Shown in pieces: positions 39,798-50,575 of a stretch of 64,000 nucleotides of DNA; positions within the stretch are counted from its first letter, which is position 1, and each line of letters starts with the position of its first letter. The notes beneath the pieces were generated by a model that was not told the origin of the DNA, made no database searches, and was given only the letters and a program-made list of their open reading frames with translations. The position numbers were made by a program, and so were the translations under genes. Source of the stretch: Thiofaba sp039822285 (lineage in GTDB: Bacteria; Pseudomonadota; Gammaproteobacteria; Halothiobacillales; Halothiobacillaceae). The stretch lies in NCBI RefSeq assembly GCF_039822285.1, contig NZ_JBAJEY010000001.1, positions 496,001-560,000 of the forward strand. Reading direction: 5' to 3'.

Positions 39798-41033
39798 TCA
39801 GGCAGCCTTATCCAGGCCGAAGGCGTCGTGCAGGGTGCGCACGGCCAGTTCCAGATACTTCTCGTCCACCACCACGGAAATCTTGATCTCGGAGGTCGAG
39901 ATCATGTGGATGTTGATGCCTTCGCGCGCCAACGCGGCGAACATGGTGCTGGCGATGCCGGCATGCGAGCGCATCCCCACCCCGACGACCGAAACCTTGA
40001 CGATCTTCGCATTGCCCGAGACCTCACGCGCCCCGACCTCGTCGGCGACCTTGCGCAGGATGCCCATGGCCTTGTCGTAGTCGTTGCGATGCACGGTGAA
40101 GGTCACATCGGTGGTACCGTCGGCACCGACGTTCTGCACGATCATATCGACCTCGACGTTGGCATCCGCCACCGGGCCAAGGATGCGGTAGGCCACGCCC
40201 GGCGCATCAGGCACGCCCTTGATGGTCAGTTGTGCTTCGTCGCGGTTGAAGGCGATCCCGGAGATGAGGGGCTCTTCCATACCGTTTTCCTCGTAAGTGA
40301 TCAGTGTGCCAGGGTGTTCTTCGAACGGACCTTCGTCGAAGCTCGACAGAACACGCAGCGGGACGTTGTACTTGCCGGCAAACTCGACCGAGCGGATCTG
40401 CAGCACCTTGGAACCGAGGCTGGCCATTTCCAGCATTTCTTCGAAGGTGATCCGGTCGAGGCGGCGGGCATTCGGTTCGACACGCGGGTCGGTGGTGTAG
40501 ACCCCGTCCACGTCGGTATAAATCTGGCATTCATCCGCCTTCAGCGCCGCCGCCAGGGCCACGCCACTGGTGTCGGAACCGCCGCGGCCGAGGGTGGTGA
40601 TGTTGCCCTCTTCGTCCACCCCCTGGAAACCAGCGACCACCACCACCCGGCCCTCACGCAGATCATCGCGGATGCGCTGGGTGTCGATCTCGCGGATGCG
40701 TGCCTTGGTGAAGGCGGTATCGGTCAGGATCCGCACCTGGGCGCCGGTGTAGGAGCGGGCCGGCTGGCCGAGCTTTTGCAGGGCGATGGCGAGCAGGGCG
40801 ATCGTGACCTGCTCGCCAGTGGCCGCCAGCATGTCCAGCTCGCGCGGATCGGCCTTGGGGTCGATCTCCCTGGCCAGACCCAGCAGGCGGTTGGTCTCCC
40901 CGCTCATGGCGGACACCACGACCACGATGTCATGCCCCATCTTGCGCCAACGGATGACGCGCTCGGCGACCTTCTGGATGCGTTCGACGGTTCCCACCGA
41001 GGTGCCGCCGTATTTCTGAACAATCAATGCCAT
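39798..41033 (-). CDS. lysC: Aspartate kinase
   Basis: 411-residue monofunctional aspartokinase, first step to lysine, threonine and methionine. N-terminal kinase motif ALIVQKYGGTSVGTVERI, FQGVDEEGNITTLGRGGSDT, and two C-terminal ACT domains (about 265-410; GVGMRSHAGIASTMFAALAREGINIHMIS) for feedback inhibition by lysine/threonine. Length is normal for the family. It lies 110 bp after alaS behind an intrinsic terminator. Confidence 0.97.
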   Translation of the reverse strand: MALIVQKYGGTSVGTVERIQKVAERVIRWRKMGHDIVVVVSAMSGETNRLLGLAREIDPKADPRELDMLAATGEQVTIALLAIALQKLGQPARSYTGAQVRILTDTAFTKARIREIDTQRIRDDLREGRVVVVAGFQGVDEEGNITTLGRGGSDTSGVALAAALKADECQIYTDVDGVYTTDPRVEPNARRLDRITFEEMLEMASLGSKVLQIRSVEFAGKYNVPLRVLSSFDEGPFEEHPGTLITYEENGMEEPLISGIAFNRDEAQLTIKGVPDAPGVAYRILGPVADANVEVDMIVQNVGADGTTDVTFTVHRNDYDKAMGILRKVADEVGAREVSGNAKIVKVSVVGVGMRSHAGIASTMFAALAREGINIHMISTSEIKISVVVDEKYLELAVRTLHDAFGLDKAA

Positions 41034-41073
41034 GATTGGCCTGCCATAAAAGCGTCACAAACGGACGCGAATC

Positions 41074-41103
41074 AAAAAAGAGCCCGCCATAAAGCGGGCC
41101 CTC
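41074..41103 (-). terminator. Intrinsic terminator between alaS and lysC
   Basis: Stem GCCCGC / GCGGGC with a 6-base loop followed by six T on the minus strand, downstream of alaS and upstream of lysC. Confidence 0.88.
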
Positions 41104-41143
41104 GATATTTTAATCAATGGTTGGATAAAAAACAGCCAGTGAC

Positions 41144-43762
41144 CTAGCCGAGTTGGGCACGGACCCACTCGGCCACGCCGGCCAGGGCCTGCGGCAAGGC
41201 CTCGGGCTGGGTGCCGCCGGCCTGCGCCATGTCCGGGCGCCCGCCGCCCTTGCCCCCGACCTGCTGGGCGACGAAATTGACCAGTTCGCCCGCCTTAAGC
41301 TTGCTGGTCAGGTCCTGCGTGACCCCCGCGATCAGGCTGACCTTACCGTCCTGGACGGCGGCCAGGACGATGGCGGCCGACTTGAGCTTGTCCTTGAGCT
41401 TGTCCATCGTCTCGCGCAGGGCGGCCACGTCAGCCCCCTCGAGGGTGGCGGCCAGCACCTTGGCCCCGTGGACATCCACGGCCTGGTTGACCAGCTCATC
41501 CCCCTGCGAGGCGGCCAGTTTCGACTTGAGCCGGGCAAGCTCCTTCTCGAGCTGGCGCATGCCCTCGAGCAGCTGGGCGATCTTGCCCGGTGCCTCGCTG
41601 GCGGAGGACTTGAGCGCAGCGGCGATGTCATCCAGCACGGCCTGCTGGCGCTGCATGTAGGCGAGGGCCACGTCGCCGGTGATGGCCTCGACCCGGCGCA
41701 CGCCCGCCGCGACCCCGGATTCGGCCACGATCTTGAACAGGCCGATGTCGCCGGTGCGCGCCACGTGGGTGCCGCCGCACAGCTCACAGCTGCTGCCGAT
41801 ATCCAGCACCCGCACCACCTCGCCATATTTCTCGCCGAACAGCATCATCGCGCCCAGCTTGCGCGCCTCGTCGAGCGGCACCACCCGGGTCTGCGTGGCC
41901 TCGTTGGCGAGGATTTCGGCATTGACGATGGCCTCGACGCGGCGGATCTCCTCGTCGGTCATCGGCTGGTGGTGGACGAAGTCGAAACGGGTCTTGTCCG
42001 GATCGACCTGGGAGCCCTTCTGCTGCACGTGCTCGCCCAGCACCTCGCGCAGGGCCTTGTGCAGCAGATGGGTGGCGGAGTGGTTGCGCATGGTGCGGCG
42101 GCGCGCGGCCACGTCCACCCGGGCGGTCACCCCGTTGCCCACGCTCAGGCTGCCGGTCTTGACCACGCCATGGTGACCGAACACGTTGGCCTGAATCTTC
42201 TGGGTGTCCTCGACGGCGAAGATGCCGTGGCTGGAGCGCAGCTCGCCCCGATCGCCCACCTGACCGCCACTTTCGGCGTAGAACGGGGTGTGATCGAGCA
42301 CGACCACACCCATCTCGCCCTCCTCGAGCCGGTTGACCGCCACCCCGTCCTTGTACAGGGCCAGGACGTTGCCCTGGATTTCGAGCTCCTCGTAACCATG
42401 GAAGGTGGTGGCCGGGCCATCGTAGTCGAGGTTGGCCGCCATTTTGAACTTGCCGGCGGCGCGCGCCTGCTCTTTCTGCCGCGCCATGGCAGCGTCAAAG
42501 GCGGCGGTGTCGACGCTGATACCGTGCTCGCGGCAGATGTCGGCGGTCAGATCGAGCGGGAAGCCGTAGGTGTCGTGCAGCTTGAACGCCGTCTCGCCAT
42601 TGAGCACGCCGCCCTGCCCCAGGGCGGCAAGCTCGCCCTCGAGGATGGCCATGCCATGCTCGATGGTCTCGAAGAAGCGGTCCTCCTCCTGCTTGAGGGT
42701 CGCCATGACGCGGGTCTGCTCGCGCACCAGCTCCGGGTAGGCCTCGCCCATCTCGGCCACCAGGTCCGGCACCATGCGGTGGAAGAAGGCGGCGCGGGCG
42801 CCGAGCTTCCAGCCGTGGCGGATGGCACGGCGGATGATGCGGCGCAGCACATAACCGCGCCCCTCATTGCCGGGGATCACGCCATCGGCGATCAGGAAGG
42901 CGCAGGCACGGATGTGGTCGGCCAGGACCTTGAGCGAGGGGTTGGCAAGGTCGGTCTGCCCGGTTTCACGCGCGGCCGCGCGGATCAGGGCCTGGAACAG
43001 GTCGATCTCGTAGTTCGAATGCACGCCCTGCATCACCGCGGCGATGCGCTCGATGCCCATGCCGGTGTCCACCGAGGGCTTGGGCAGCGGGTGCATCACC
43101 CCGTGTTCATCGCGGTTGAACTGCATGAACACGTTGTTCCAGATCTCGATGTAGCGGTCGCCATCCTCCTCGGGCGAGCCCGGCGGGCCACCGTAGATGC
43201 CCTCGCCGTGGTCGTAGAAGATCTCGGTGCAGGGGCCGCAGGGGCCGGTGTCGCCCATCGCCCAGAAGTTGTCGGAGGCGTAGCGTGCACCCTTGTTGTC
43301 GCCGATGCGGATGCAACGCTCCTCCGGGACGCCGATCTCCTTGGTCCAGATGGCATACGCCTCGTCATCCTCGGCATACACCGTGACCCAGAGCTTGTCC
43401 TTGGGCAGCTTCAGCACCTCGGTGAGGTACTCCCAGGCGTAGGCGATGGCCTCGCGCTTGAAGTAGTCGCCGAAGCTGAAGTTGCCCAGCATCTCGAAGA
43501 AGGTGTGATGGCGGGCGGTGTAACCCACGTTCTCGAGGTCGTTGTGCTTGCCACCGGCGCGCACGCACTTCTGGCTGCTGGCGGCTCGGGTGTAGGGGCG
43601 CTGGTCGAAGCCGAGGAACACGTCCTTGAACTGGTTCATCCCCGCGTTGGTGAACAGCAGGGTCGGGTCGCCCGCCGGCACCAGGCTGCTGGAGGGGACG
43701 ACGGTGTGGCCTTTGGAGGCGAAGAAGTCGAGGAAGCTCTTGCGGATGTCGGCGGTCTTCAT
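41144..43762 (-). CDS. alaS: Alanyl-tRNA synthetase
   Basis: 872 residues, full length. Class II catalytic core (MKTADIRKSFLDFFASKGHT; TNAGMNQFKDVFLG; ERIAAVMQGVHSNYEIDLF). The editing domain has the zinc/active-site motif NHSATHLLHKALREVLG and CGGTHVARTGDIG. The C-terminal C-Ala/DHHA1 domain is Gly-rich (VGGKGGGRPDMAQAGG). It lies 6 bp downstream of recX, in the common order recA-recX-alaS. Confidence 0.98.
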   Translation of the reverse strand: MKTADIRKSFLDFFASKGHTVVPSSSLVPAGDPTLLFTNAGMNQFKDVFLGFDQRPYTRAASSQKCVRAGGKHNDLENVGYTARHHTFFEMLGNFSFGDYFKREAIAYAWEYLTEVLKLPKDKLWVTVYAEDDEAYAIWTKEIGVPEERCIRIGDNKGARYASDNFWAMGDTGPCGPCTEIFYDHGEGIYGGPPGSPEEDGDRYIEIWNNVFMQFNRDEHGVMHPLPKPSVDTGMGIERIAAVMQGVHSNYEIDLFQALIRAAARETGQTDLANPSLKVLADHIRACAFLIADGVIPGNEGRGYVLRRIIRRAIRHGWKLGARAAFFHRMVPDLVAEMGEAYPELVREQTRVMATLKQEEDRFFETIEHGMAILEGELAALGQGGVLNGETAFKLHDTYGFPLDLTADICREHGISVDTAAFDAAMARQKEQARAAGKFKMAANLDYDGPATTFHGYEELEIQGNVLALYKDGVAVNRLEEGEMGVVVLDHTPFYAESGGQVGDRGELRSSHGIFAVEDTQKIQANVFGHHGVVKTGSLSVGNGVTARVDVAARRRTMRNHSATHLLHKALREVLGEHVQQKGSQVDPDKTRFDFVHHQPMTDEEIRRVEAIVNAEILANEATQTRVVPLDEARKLGAMMLFGEKYGEVVRVLDIGSSCELCGGTHVARTGDIGLFKIVAESGVAAGVRRVEAITGDVALAYMQRQQAVLDDIAAALKSSASEAPGKIAQLLEGMRQLEKELARLKSKLAASQGDELVNQAVDVHGAKVLAATLEGADVAALRETMDKLKDKLKSAAIVLAAVQDGKVSLIAGVTQDLTSKLKAGELVNFVAQQVGGKGGGRPDMAQAGGTQPEALPQALAGVAEWVRAQLG

Positions 43763-43768
43763 GCCAGT

Positions 43769-44231
43769 TCAGTCTTCTTGGAAATCGGTGGAACGCACGG
43801 CCTGGCGTGCGATGGCGGGGGGAAAACCCCGCGTTTGCAAAAAACGCAGCTGACGGGCCTGATCGGCCGGATCGACGGGCAGGGGGACGCCAAAGCGCTT
43901 GGCCCGCACCTCACGGGCCTGGGCCAGCCAATCGAGCTCAAGGCCCGCGAGCGCCGCGCTCACCTCGCGCTCCCCCACCCCGCGCGCCAGGAGGGCCGCG
44001 CGGATCTTCAGCGGGCCGTCGCCGCGCGCGGCGTGGGCGGAGGCGAACTCCTGGGCATAGCGTGCATCGCTCTGCCAGCCGGCCTCGCCCAGCTCGAGCA
44101 CGGCCGCACGAGCGGCCTCGCGGGGCATGCCGCGCTGCTCGAGCTTGCGCACGAGCTCCGCCGCGGCATGTTCACGGCGGGTCAAAAGGCGCAGCGCGAT
44201 CTCGCGCGCCTGCTGCCCCTCGTCCTGAGGA

Positions 44232-44260
<29 letters not shown>
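43769..44260 (-). CDS. recX: RecA regulator RecX
   Basis: 163-residue inhibitor and modulator of RecA filaments. Three helical repeats are visible: RLLTRREHAAAELVRKLEQRG; DARYAQEFASAHAARGDGPLKIRAALLARGV; LRFLQTRGFPPAIARQAV. The start is uncertain: the GTG at 44260 overlaps the end of recA by 29 bp and gives the family length. Directly downstream of recA, as usual. Confidence 0.93.
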
Positions 44261-45275
<1,015 letters not shown>

Positions 45276-45313
45276 TGGCGGCGTGTACCTGGTAAAGCGT
45301 TGTCGAAGCGGCA

Positions 45314-46171
45314 TTATTCCACAGAAAAAGAGGGCTGCCCAACGGGGGCTCGCCCCAGGGTCACCCGCCCATGGCCGAGCAGGTCAGCGAGGGTTTGAAC
45401 GCCGGAAAACCCCGCCTCTCGCATCAGCCCGGCCACCGCCTCGGCCTGGTCATAGCCATGTTCGAACAGCAGCCAGCCGCCGGGCGCAAGGTGCGCGGGG
45501 GCGCAGGCGAGGATGGCGCGGATGGCATCCAGCCCCTCCGGCCCCGATGCCAGCGCCATGGCCGGCTCAAAGCGCACATCGCCCTGCCCAAGATGGGGGT
45601 CACCCGCGCGGATGTAGGGCGGGTTGCTGACGATCATGTCGAAACGCTCATCGCCCAACCCTTGGCACCAATCGCCTTGGCGCAGCTCCACATTCCGCAG
45701 CCCTAGCCGCTCGGCATTGGCGCGCGCCACCGCCAGGGCCCGAGGTGAGGCCTCCACCGCCACCACCCGCGCCTCCGGCCGCACGCTGGCGATGGCCAGC
45801 GCAATCGCCCCGCTGCCGGTGCCAAGATCGGCCAGCGCACAGGGGCCGTGTGGCAACCGCTCGAGTGCCGCCTCCACCAGCAGCTCGGTCTCTGGACGGG
45901 GGATCAGCACGGCATCCGTGACCGCAAGCTCCAACCCGAAGAAAGCGCGCATCCCGGTCAGATAGGCGACTGGCACCCCTTCGGCCCGGCGCGCCACCAG
46001 CTGCTGGTAGGCCACCCACGCATCCGAGGCCAGCGGCTGCTCGGGCCAGGCCACAAGGTAACTGCGCGGGCGGCCCAGGACATGGGCGAGCAGGATCTCG
46101 GCATCGGCGCGCGGACTGTCGCCGCCCGCCAGGCGCGCTCGGGCATACCGCAAGGCCTCGGCGATCGTCAC
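45314..46171 (-). CDS. prmC: Peptide chain release factor N5-glutamine methyltransferase
   Basis: 285-residue SAM-dependent enzyme that methylates the GGQ glutamine of RF1 and RF2. SAM-binding motif LADLGTGSGAIALAIA and the catalytic NPPYI (MIVSNPPYIRAGDPHL) are present. The GTG at 46171 is chosen because the distance to the conserved SPRADAEILLAHVLGR equals that in E. coli PrmC; a TTG start at 46204 inside prfA is possible. It begins 7 bp after its substrate gene prfA. Confidence 0.95.
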   Translation of the reverse strand: MTIAEALRYARARLAGGDSPRADAEILLAHVLGRPRSYLVAWPEQPLASDAWVAYQQLVARRAEGVPVAYLTGMRAFFGLELAVTDAVLIPRPETELLVEAALERLPHGPCALADLGTGSGAIALAIASVRPEARVVAVEASPRALAVARANAERLGLRNVELRQGDWCQGLGDERFDMIVSNPPYIRAGDPHLGQGDVRFEPAMALASGPEGLDAIRAILACAPAHLAPGGWLLFEHGYDQAEAVAGLMREAGFSGVQTLADLLGHGRVTLGRAPVGQPSFSVE

Positions 46172-46178
46172 CGTCCCC

Positions 46179-47276
46179 TCAGCCAAGCCCCGTCTCCTGC
46201 GCAAGCTCGGCCAGAAGCTCGGCCTGGTGCGCCTGCATCAGGGGCTCGAGGATGGGATCGAGGTCGCCCTGCAGGATGTCGTCGAGGCGGTAGAGGGTGA
46301 GGTTGATGCGGTGATCGGTCACCCTACCCTGCGGGAAATTGTAGGTGCGGATGCGCTCCGAGCGGTCGCCCGAGCCGACCAGCCGCTTGCGCTCGGCCGC
46401 CTGGGCGCTCTGCCGCTGGCTGCGCTCGATGTCATCCAGCTTCGCCTTGAGCAGGCTCATGGCACGGGCGCGGTTCTTGTGCTGGGAGCGCTCGTCCTGG
46501 CATTCGACCACAATGCCCGTGGGCAGGTGGGTGATGCGGATGGCGGACTCGGTCTTGTTGACATGCTGGCCGCCCGCCCCGGAGGCGCGGAAGGTGTCGA
46601 TCTTCAGCTCAGCGGGATTGATGTCGATCGCCTCCGCCTCGTCCAGCTCCGGCAGGATGGCAACGGTGGCGGCGGAGGTGTGGATGCGCCCCTGCGCCTC
46701 AGTCTCGGGCACACGCTGGACGCGATGGGCCCCGGACTCGAACTTGAGCCGCGAATAGGCCCCCTGCCCCTGGATGCGGGCAATCACCTCCTTGTAGCCG
46801 CCGTGTTCGCCCGGGCTCTCACTCAAAATCTCCACCGGCCAGCCCTGCCGCTCGGCATAACGGGCGTACATGCGCAAAAGATCCCCGGCGAAGATCGCGG
46901 CCTCATCCCCGCCGGTGCCCGCGCGCACTTCGAGGAAGATGTTGTGCTCATCGTGCGGGTCCTTCGGCAGCAGGTGCTTTTGCAGCGCAAGCTCGAGCTC
47001 CTGATGCCGGGCCTCGAGCGTGGCGATCTCCTCCTCGGCCATGGCGCGCAGCTCGGCATCCTCCCCCGCCGCCATCTCGCGTGCTGCCGCAAGCCCCGCT
47101 TCCACATTGCGGTAGTCGCGCAGGCTGCGGACCAAGGGTTCGAGCTGGGCATACTCGCGCGACAGGTCGCGGAAGCGTTGGTTGTCGCCAATCACCTCGG
47201 GATCGGCGAGCAGCGCGGTGACCTCGTCGAAGCGGGAGGCGAGCTGTTCGAGGCGGTCGTAAATGGATGGGTGCAT
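46179..47276 (-). CDS. prfA: Peptide chain release factor 1
   Basis: 365-residue RF1 terminating at UAG/UAA. The GGQ motif lies in RASGAGGQHVNKTESAIR; the decoding PxT segment is RVPETEAQGRIHTSA; the N-terminus MHPSIYDRLEQLASRFDEV is standard. Member of the conserved hemA-prfA-prmC cluster. Confidence 0.98.
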   Translation of the reverse strand: MHPSIYDRLEQLASRFDEVTALLADPEVIGDNQRFRDLSREYAQLEPLVRSLRDYRNVEAGLAAAREMAAGEDAELRAMAEEEIATLEARHQELELALQKHLLPKDPHDEHNIFLEVRAGTGGDEAAIFAGDLLRMYARYAERQGWPVEILSESPGEHGGYKEVIARIQGQGAYSRLKFESGAHRVQRVPETEAQGRIHTSAATVAILPELDEAEAIDINPAELKIDTFRASGAGGQHVNKTESAIRITHLPTGIVVECQDERSQHKNRARAMSLLKAKLDDIERSQRQSAQAAERKRLVGSGDRSERIRTYNFPQGRVTDHRINLTLYRLDDILQGDLDPILEPLMQAHQAELLAELAQETGLG

Positions 47277-47302
47277 GACTTCAGAACTGACAGGAAAGGG
47301 CC

Positions 47303-47326
47303 GTAGGAGCGGCGCCCCGCCGCGAT
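47303..47326. repeat. Single REP of the GTAGGAGCGGC class between hemA and prfA
   Basis: GTAGGAGCGGCGCCCCGCCG and the following CGAT match the class I REP consensus familiar from Pseudomonas and relatives: a GTAG head, then a GCGGC/GCCGC stem. It differs in sequence from the CCCTC/GAGGG palindromes elsewhere in the window. Confidence 0.65.
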
Positions 47327-47380
47327 CATTCCGGTGTAACCGGCAGCGTAGCGGGCTCGGCCCCGGCCGGGGGATAGGAG

Positions 47381-48637
47381 CTAATCCCGAGACAGGTCGA
47401 ACAGCAGGCGCGCGGCCTCGACGGTTTCGATCTGGCCCGTCTGGCAGGCCTCGCGCAGGGCCACGGTGGGGGCGTGCATGAGCTTATTGGTCAGTGCATG
47501 CGCCAAGTGGCGCAGGACCTCTTCCGCCGGCTGCCCCTGGGCGAGCTGGCCAAGGGCGCGCTCAAGGACCTCGTCGCGCGCCTGCTCGGCACCGGCACGC
47601 AGGTCGCGGATGATGTCCGCGCTGCCCTGCATGCGCAGCCAGTCGAGAAAATGCCCGACCTGGGCGTCAATGATCTCTTCCGCCTGCTGCGCGGCCTCCT
47701 GGCGGGAGCGACGGTTCTCGTCGATGACCTGCTCCAGGTCGTCGACGGTGTAGAGGTAGACGTCTTCCAGCTCGCCCACCTCCGGCTCGATGTCGCGCGG
47801 CACGGCGATGTCGACCATGAACATGGGGCGACGCTTGCGCCGCTTCAAGGCACTCTCCACCGCGCCCTTGCCCAGGATGGGCAGCTGGCTTGCGGTAGCG
47901 GTGATCACCATATCGGCCTCATGCAGGTGATCGGAAAGCTCGTGCAGGGCGATGGCGAACCCGCCGAACGGTTCGGCCAAGGCGTGGGCGCGCTCGAAGG
48001 TGCGGTTGGCGACGATCATGCGGCCGATGCCGTTGCCGTGCAGGTGCCGGGCGGCAAGCTCGATGGTCTCCCCCGCGCCGATCAGCAGCGCCGTCTTGCT
48101 GCCGAAATCACCGAAGATCTGGCGCGCCAGGCTCACCGCAGCGAAGGCCACCGAGATCGGACTCGCACCGATGGCGGTGTCGGTGCGCACCTGCTTGGCC
48201 ACCGCGAAGGCGTGCTGGAACATGCGGTTGAGCACCGGCCCCACGGCCCGCGCCTCACCCGCCTGGGCGTAGGCGGTCTTGATCTGACCGAGGATCTGGG
48301 GCTCGCCGAGCACCAGCGAATCCAGTCCGCAGGAGACGCGTAGCAAGTGGCGGATGGCCTCGCCCTCCTCGTGCAGGTAGAGATAAGGACGCACCTCCTC
48401 CACGCTCAGACCATGCGCACTCGGGAACCAGCGCAGCAGCTCGCCCTCGCCCTCCCCGGCCACCGCAGCGTAGACCTCGGTGCGGTTGCAGGTGGAGACG
48501 ATCGCCCCCTCACGCACCTGCGGCAGGCTCAACATCTCGCGCAGGGCATCCTTCAGCCGCTCCGGCGCGAAGGCCACCCGCTCGCGCACTTCGATGGGCG
48601 CGGTGCGATGGTTGAGGCCAAGGGCAATGATGGACAT
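47381..48637 (-). CDS. hemA: Glutamyl-tRNA reductase
   Basis: 418-residue enzyme for the first step of C5 tetrapyrrole synthesis, reducing Glu-tRNA to glutamate-1-semialdehyde. N-terminus MSIIALGLNHRTAPIEVRER, catalytic Cys in STCNRTEVYA, NADPH domain ALLIGAGETIELAARHL and C-terminal dimerisation domain. It supplies precursors for haem and for siroheme made by CysG. Divergent from the TPR lipoprotein gene. Confidence 0.98.
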   Translation of the reverse strand: MSIIALGLNHRTAPIEVRERVAFAPERLKDALREMLSLPQVREGAIVSTCNRTEVYAAVAGEGEGELLRWFPSAHGLSVEEVRPYLYLHEEGEAIRHLLRVSCGLDSLVLGEPQILGQIKTAYAQAGEARAVGPVLNRMFQHAFAVAKQVRTDTAIGASPISVAFAAVSLARQIFGDFGSKTALLIGAGETIELAARHLHGNGIGRMIVANRTFERAHALAEPFGGFAIALHELSDHLHEADMVITATASQLPILGKGAVESALKRRKRRPMFMVDIAVPRDIEPEVGELEDVYLYTVDDLEQVIDENRRSRQEAAQQAEEIIDAQVGHFLDWLRMQGSADIIRDLRAGAEQARDEVLERALGQLAQGQPAEEVLRHLAHALTNKLMHAPTVALREACQTGQIETVEAARLLFDLSRD

Positions 48638-48868
48638 GAAGGGGATGCTGAACCGCAGGGGTCGAAGCCTGATGGGGGATGGGGATTTTCGGCCATCCCC
48701 CCGGCAATGACAAGCCAGCTAGACGCGCCTGCCGCCCAGGCCCCTGCACCTGCCGCGAACCTTGAGGGCTGATGCCCGTCAAACCCGGAGCCTCCTTCAG
48801 CACGGCCGTCTGGCCTGTCAGCCCCCCGTCCGCCTGATAGAATGAGCATCAACTCACGAGGATCACGC

Positions 48869-50575
48869 ATGACCAGACGCCTTGTATTTCTGCTGCCGCT
48901 GCTGACCGCTGCCTGCGCGTCGGTCACGCCTGCACCCGAGCCGCGCGCGAATGGCGAGGCCGCGGTCGTGCAACACGCAGCGACAGCGGAAGATGTGCGC
49001 GGGGAATCCCTCTACTTCCTGATGCTGGGCGAACTTGCCGGCCGCCAGGGCCGGGTGGTCGATGCCGGCAGGCTCTACCTGGAATCCGCCAAGCTCAGCC
49101 GCGACCCGCGAGTGGCCGAGCGGGCGACCCGCATCGCCCTGTTCGCCCGCGACAGCGCCACCGCCGAGCAGGCCCTGGCATTGTGGACCGCGCTCGAACC
49201 GGCGCAGCCGGACCGCTGGGAAGCCGAGGCCCTGGTGCACATCCGCGCCAAGCGCGACAGCCAAGCCCTGGACGTGATTGACCGGCACCTGTCGGAAGGC
49301 GCGGACCGGGTCGAGACCTACCGCCGTATCGTCTCCATCCTGACCGTCGAAGGACTGCCTGGCCTCACCCTGATGCACGGCGTGGCCCAGCGCCATGCCG
49401 AGGATGCGGAAGGCTGGATCGCGCTGGCCCAGCTCGCCATGCACTTCAAGCAGTTCGACACCGCCCAGGCGGCCCTGCGCAAGGTCATCCGCCTGCAGCC
49501 CAAGCGCAAGGAGGCCTACCTCCTGCTGGCCGGCACCCATTTCAGCGCCGGGCAGATCGACCAAGGACTGAGCGAGGTCCGTGCCGCGGTCGAGCGCTTC
49601 CCGAAAGATCAGTCCCTGCGGCTGAACTACGCCCGCGCCCTGATCGAGGCCCGCCGTTACAACGAGGCCCGCCCGCTGTTCCAGGAGCTGCTGCGCAAGA
49701 ACCCGGGCGATGCCGACCTGCGGTTCACCGTCGCCCTGCTGGCGTTGGATGCCAACGACCTCAACACCGCGGAGCGCGAGTTGCGCGCCCTGCACAAGGT
49801 GCCCGAGCGGGCCGATGTGGCTGCTTATTACCTCGGCCGCCTGTTCGAACAACGCGGTGACGCGCGGTCCGCGCGCGACTGGTACGGCCGCGCACGGCAA
49901 GGCGAGGTACGCATGGACGCGCTCATCCGCATCGCCACGATCGATGCCCGCCAGGGGCACCTTGATCAGGCGCGCGCCCATCTCGCCAAGGCGCGCGCGG
50001 AGACCGACACCACGGAGGAGCAGGTGCGCCTGTTCCTCGCGGAAGCAGACCTGCTGAAACAGTCTGGCCAGCCGGTGGCCGCCCTGGGTGTGCTCGACGA
50101 GGCCCTGCGCATTTACCCCGGCGAGCCCGACCTGCTTTACACCCGCGCCCTGCTCGCGGACCAGCTCGACCGCTTTGAGGAGGCCGAGGCCAACCTGCGT
50201 GCCATCCTCGCCCAGGATCCCGACCATGCAGAGGCCCTCAACGCCCTCGGCTACACCCTCGCCGACCGCAACCTCCGTCTGGACGAGGCCTTCACGCTGA
50301 TCGACAAGGCTCTCAAGCTCAACCCCGACAACCCTGCCATCCTGGACAGCATGGGCTGGGTGCTGTTCCGCCAGGGGAAGCTTACTGAGGCCGAGGGTTA
50401 CCTGCGCCGGGCCTACGCCCGCGAGCCCGACGGCGAGATCGCCGCGCATCTGGCCGAGGTCCTGGCTGCCCAGGGCCGCCGGGACGAGGCCCTCCAGCTG
50501 ATCCAAGACGCCCTGACCCGCGACCCGGGCCGGCGCGAACTGCTGAACCTGCAACACCGCCTGCAGCAACCATGA
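48869..50575 (+). CDS. TPR-repeat outer-membrane lipoprotein
   Basis: 568 residues with a lipoprotein signal peptide (RRLVFLLPLLTAAC, lipidated Cys near residue 15). The rest is a run of tetratricopeptide repeats, for example AWIALAQLAMHFKQFDTAQAALRK-type units and HAEALNALGYTLADRNLRLDEAF near the C-terminus. The ATG at 48869 has a GAGGA site 7 bp upstream and gives the signal peptide. It lies directly upstream of lolB, overlapping it by 4 bp, a frequent arrangement in beta/gammaproteobacteria. Probably a scaffold for envelope assembly; the function is not established. Confidence 0.88.
   Translation: MTRRLVFLLPLLTAACASVTPAPEPRANGEAAVVQHAATAEDVRGESLYFLMLGELAGRQGRVVDAGRLYLESAKLSRDPRVAERATRIALFARDSATAEQALALWTALEPAQPDRWEAEALVHIRAKRDSQALDVIDRHLSEGADRVETYRRIVSILTVEGLPGLTLMHGVAQRHAEDAEGWIALAQLAMHFKQFDTAQAALRKVIRLQPKRKEAYLLLAGTHFSAGQIDQGLSEVRAAVERFPKDQSLRLNYARALIEARRYNEARPLFQELLRKNPGDADLRFTVALLALDANDLNTAERELRALHKVPERADVAAYYLGRLFEQRGDARSARDWYGRARQGEVRMDALIRIATIDARQGHLDQARAHLAKARAETDTTEEQVRLFLAEADLLKQSGQPVAALGVLDEALRIYPGEPDLLYTRALLADQLDRFEEAEANLRAILAQDPDHAEALNALGYTLADRNLRLDEAFTLIDKALKLNPDNPAILDSMGWVLFRQGKLTEAEGYLRRAYAREPDGEIAAHLAEVLAAQGRRDEALQLIQDALTRDPGRRELLNLQHRLQQP

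Noticed and set aside
46172..46204. TTG start for prmC at 46204 inside prfA
   Set aside because: The GTG at 46171 reproduces the E. coli spacing to the conserved SPRADAE block exactly; the longer form adds an Arg-rich tail with no homology.
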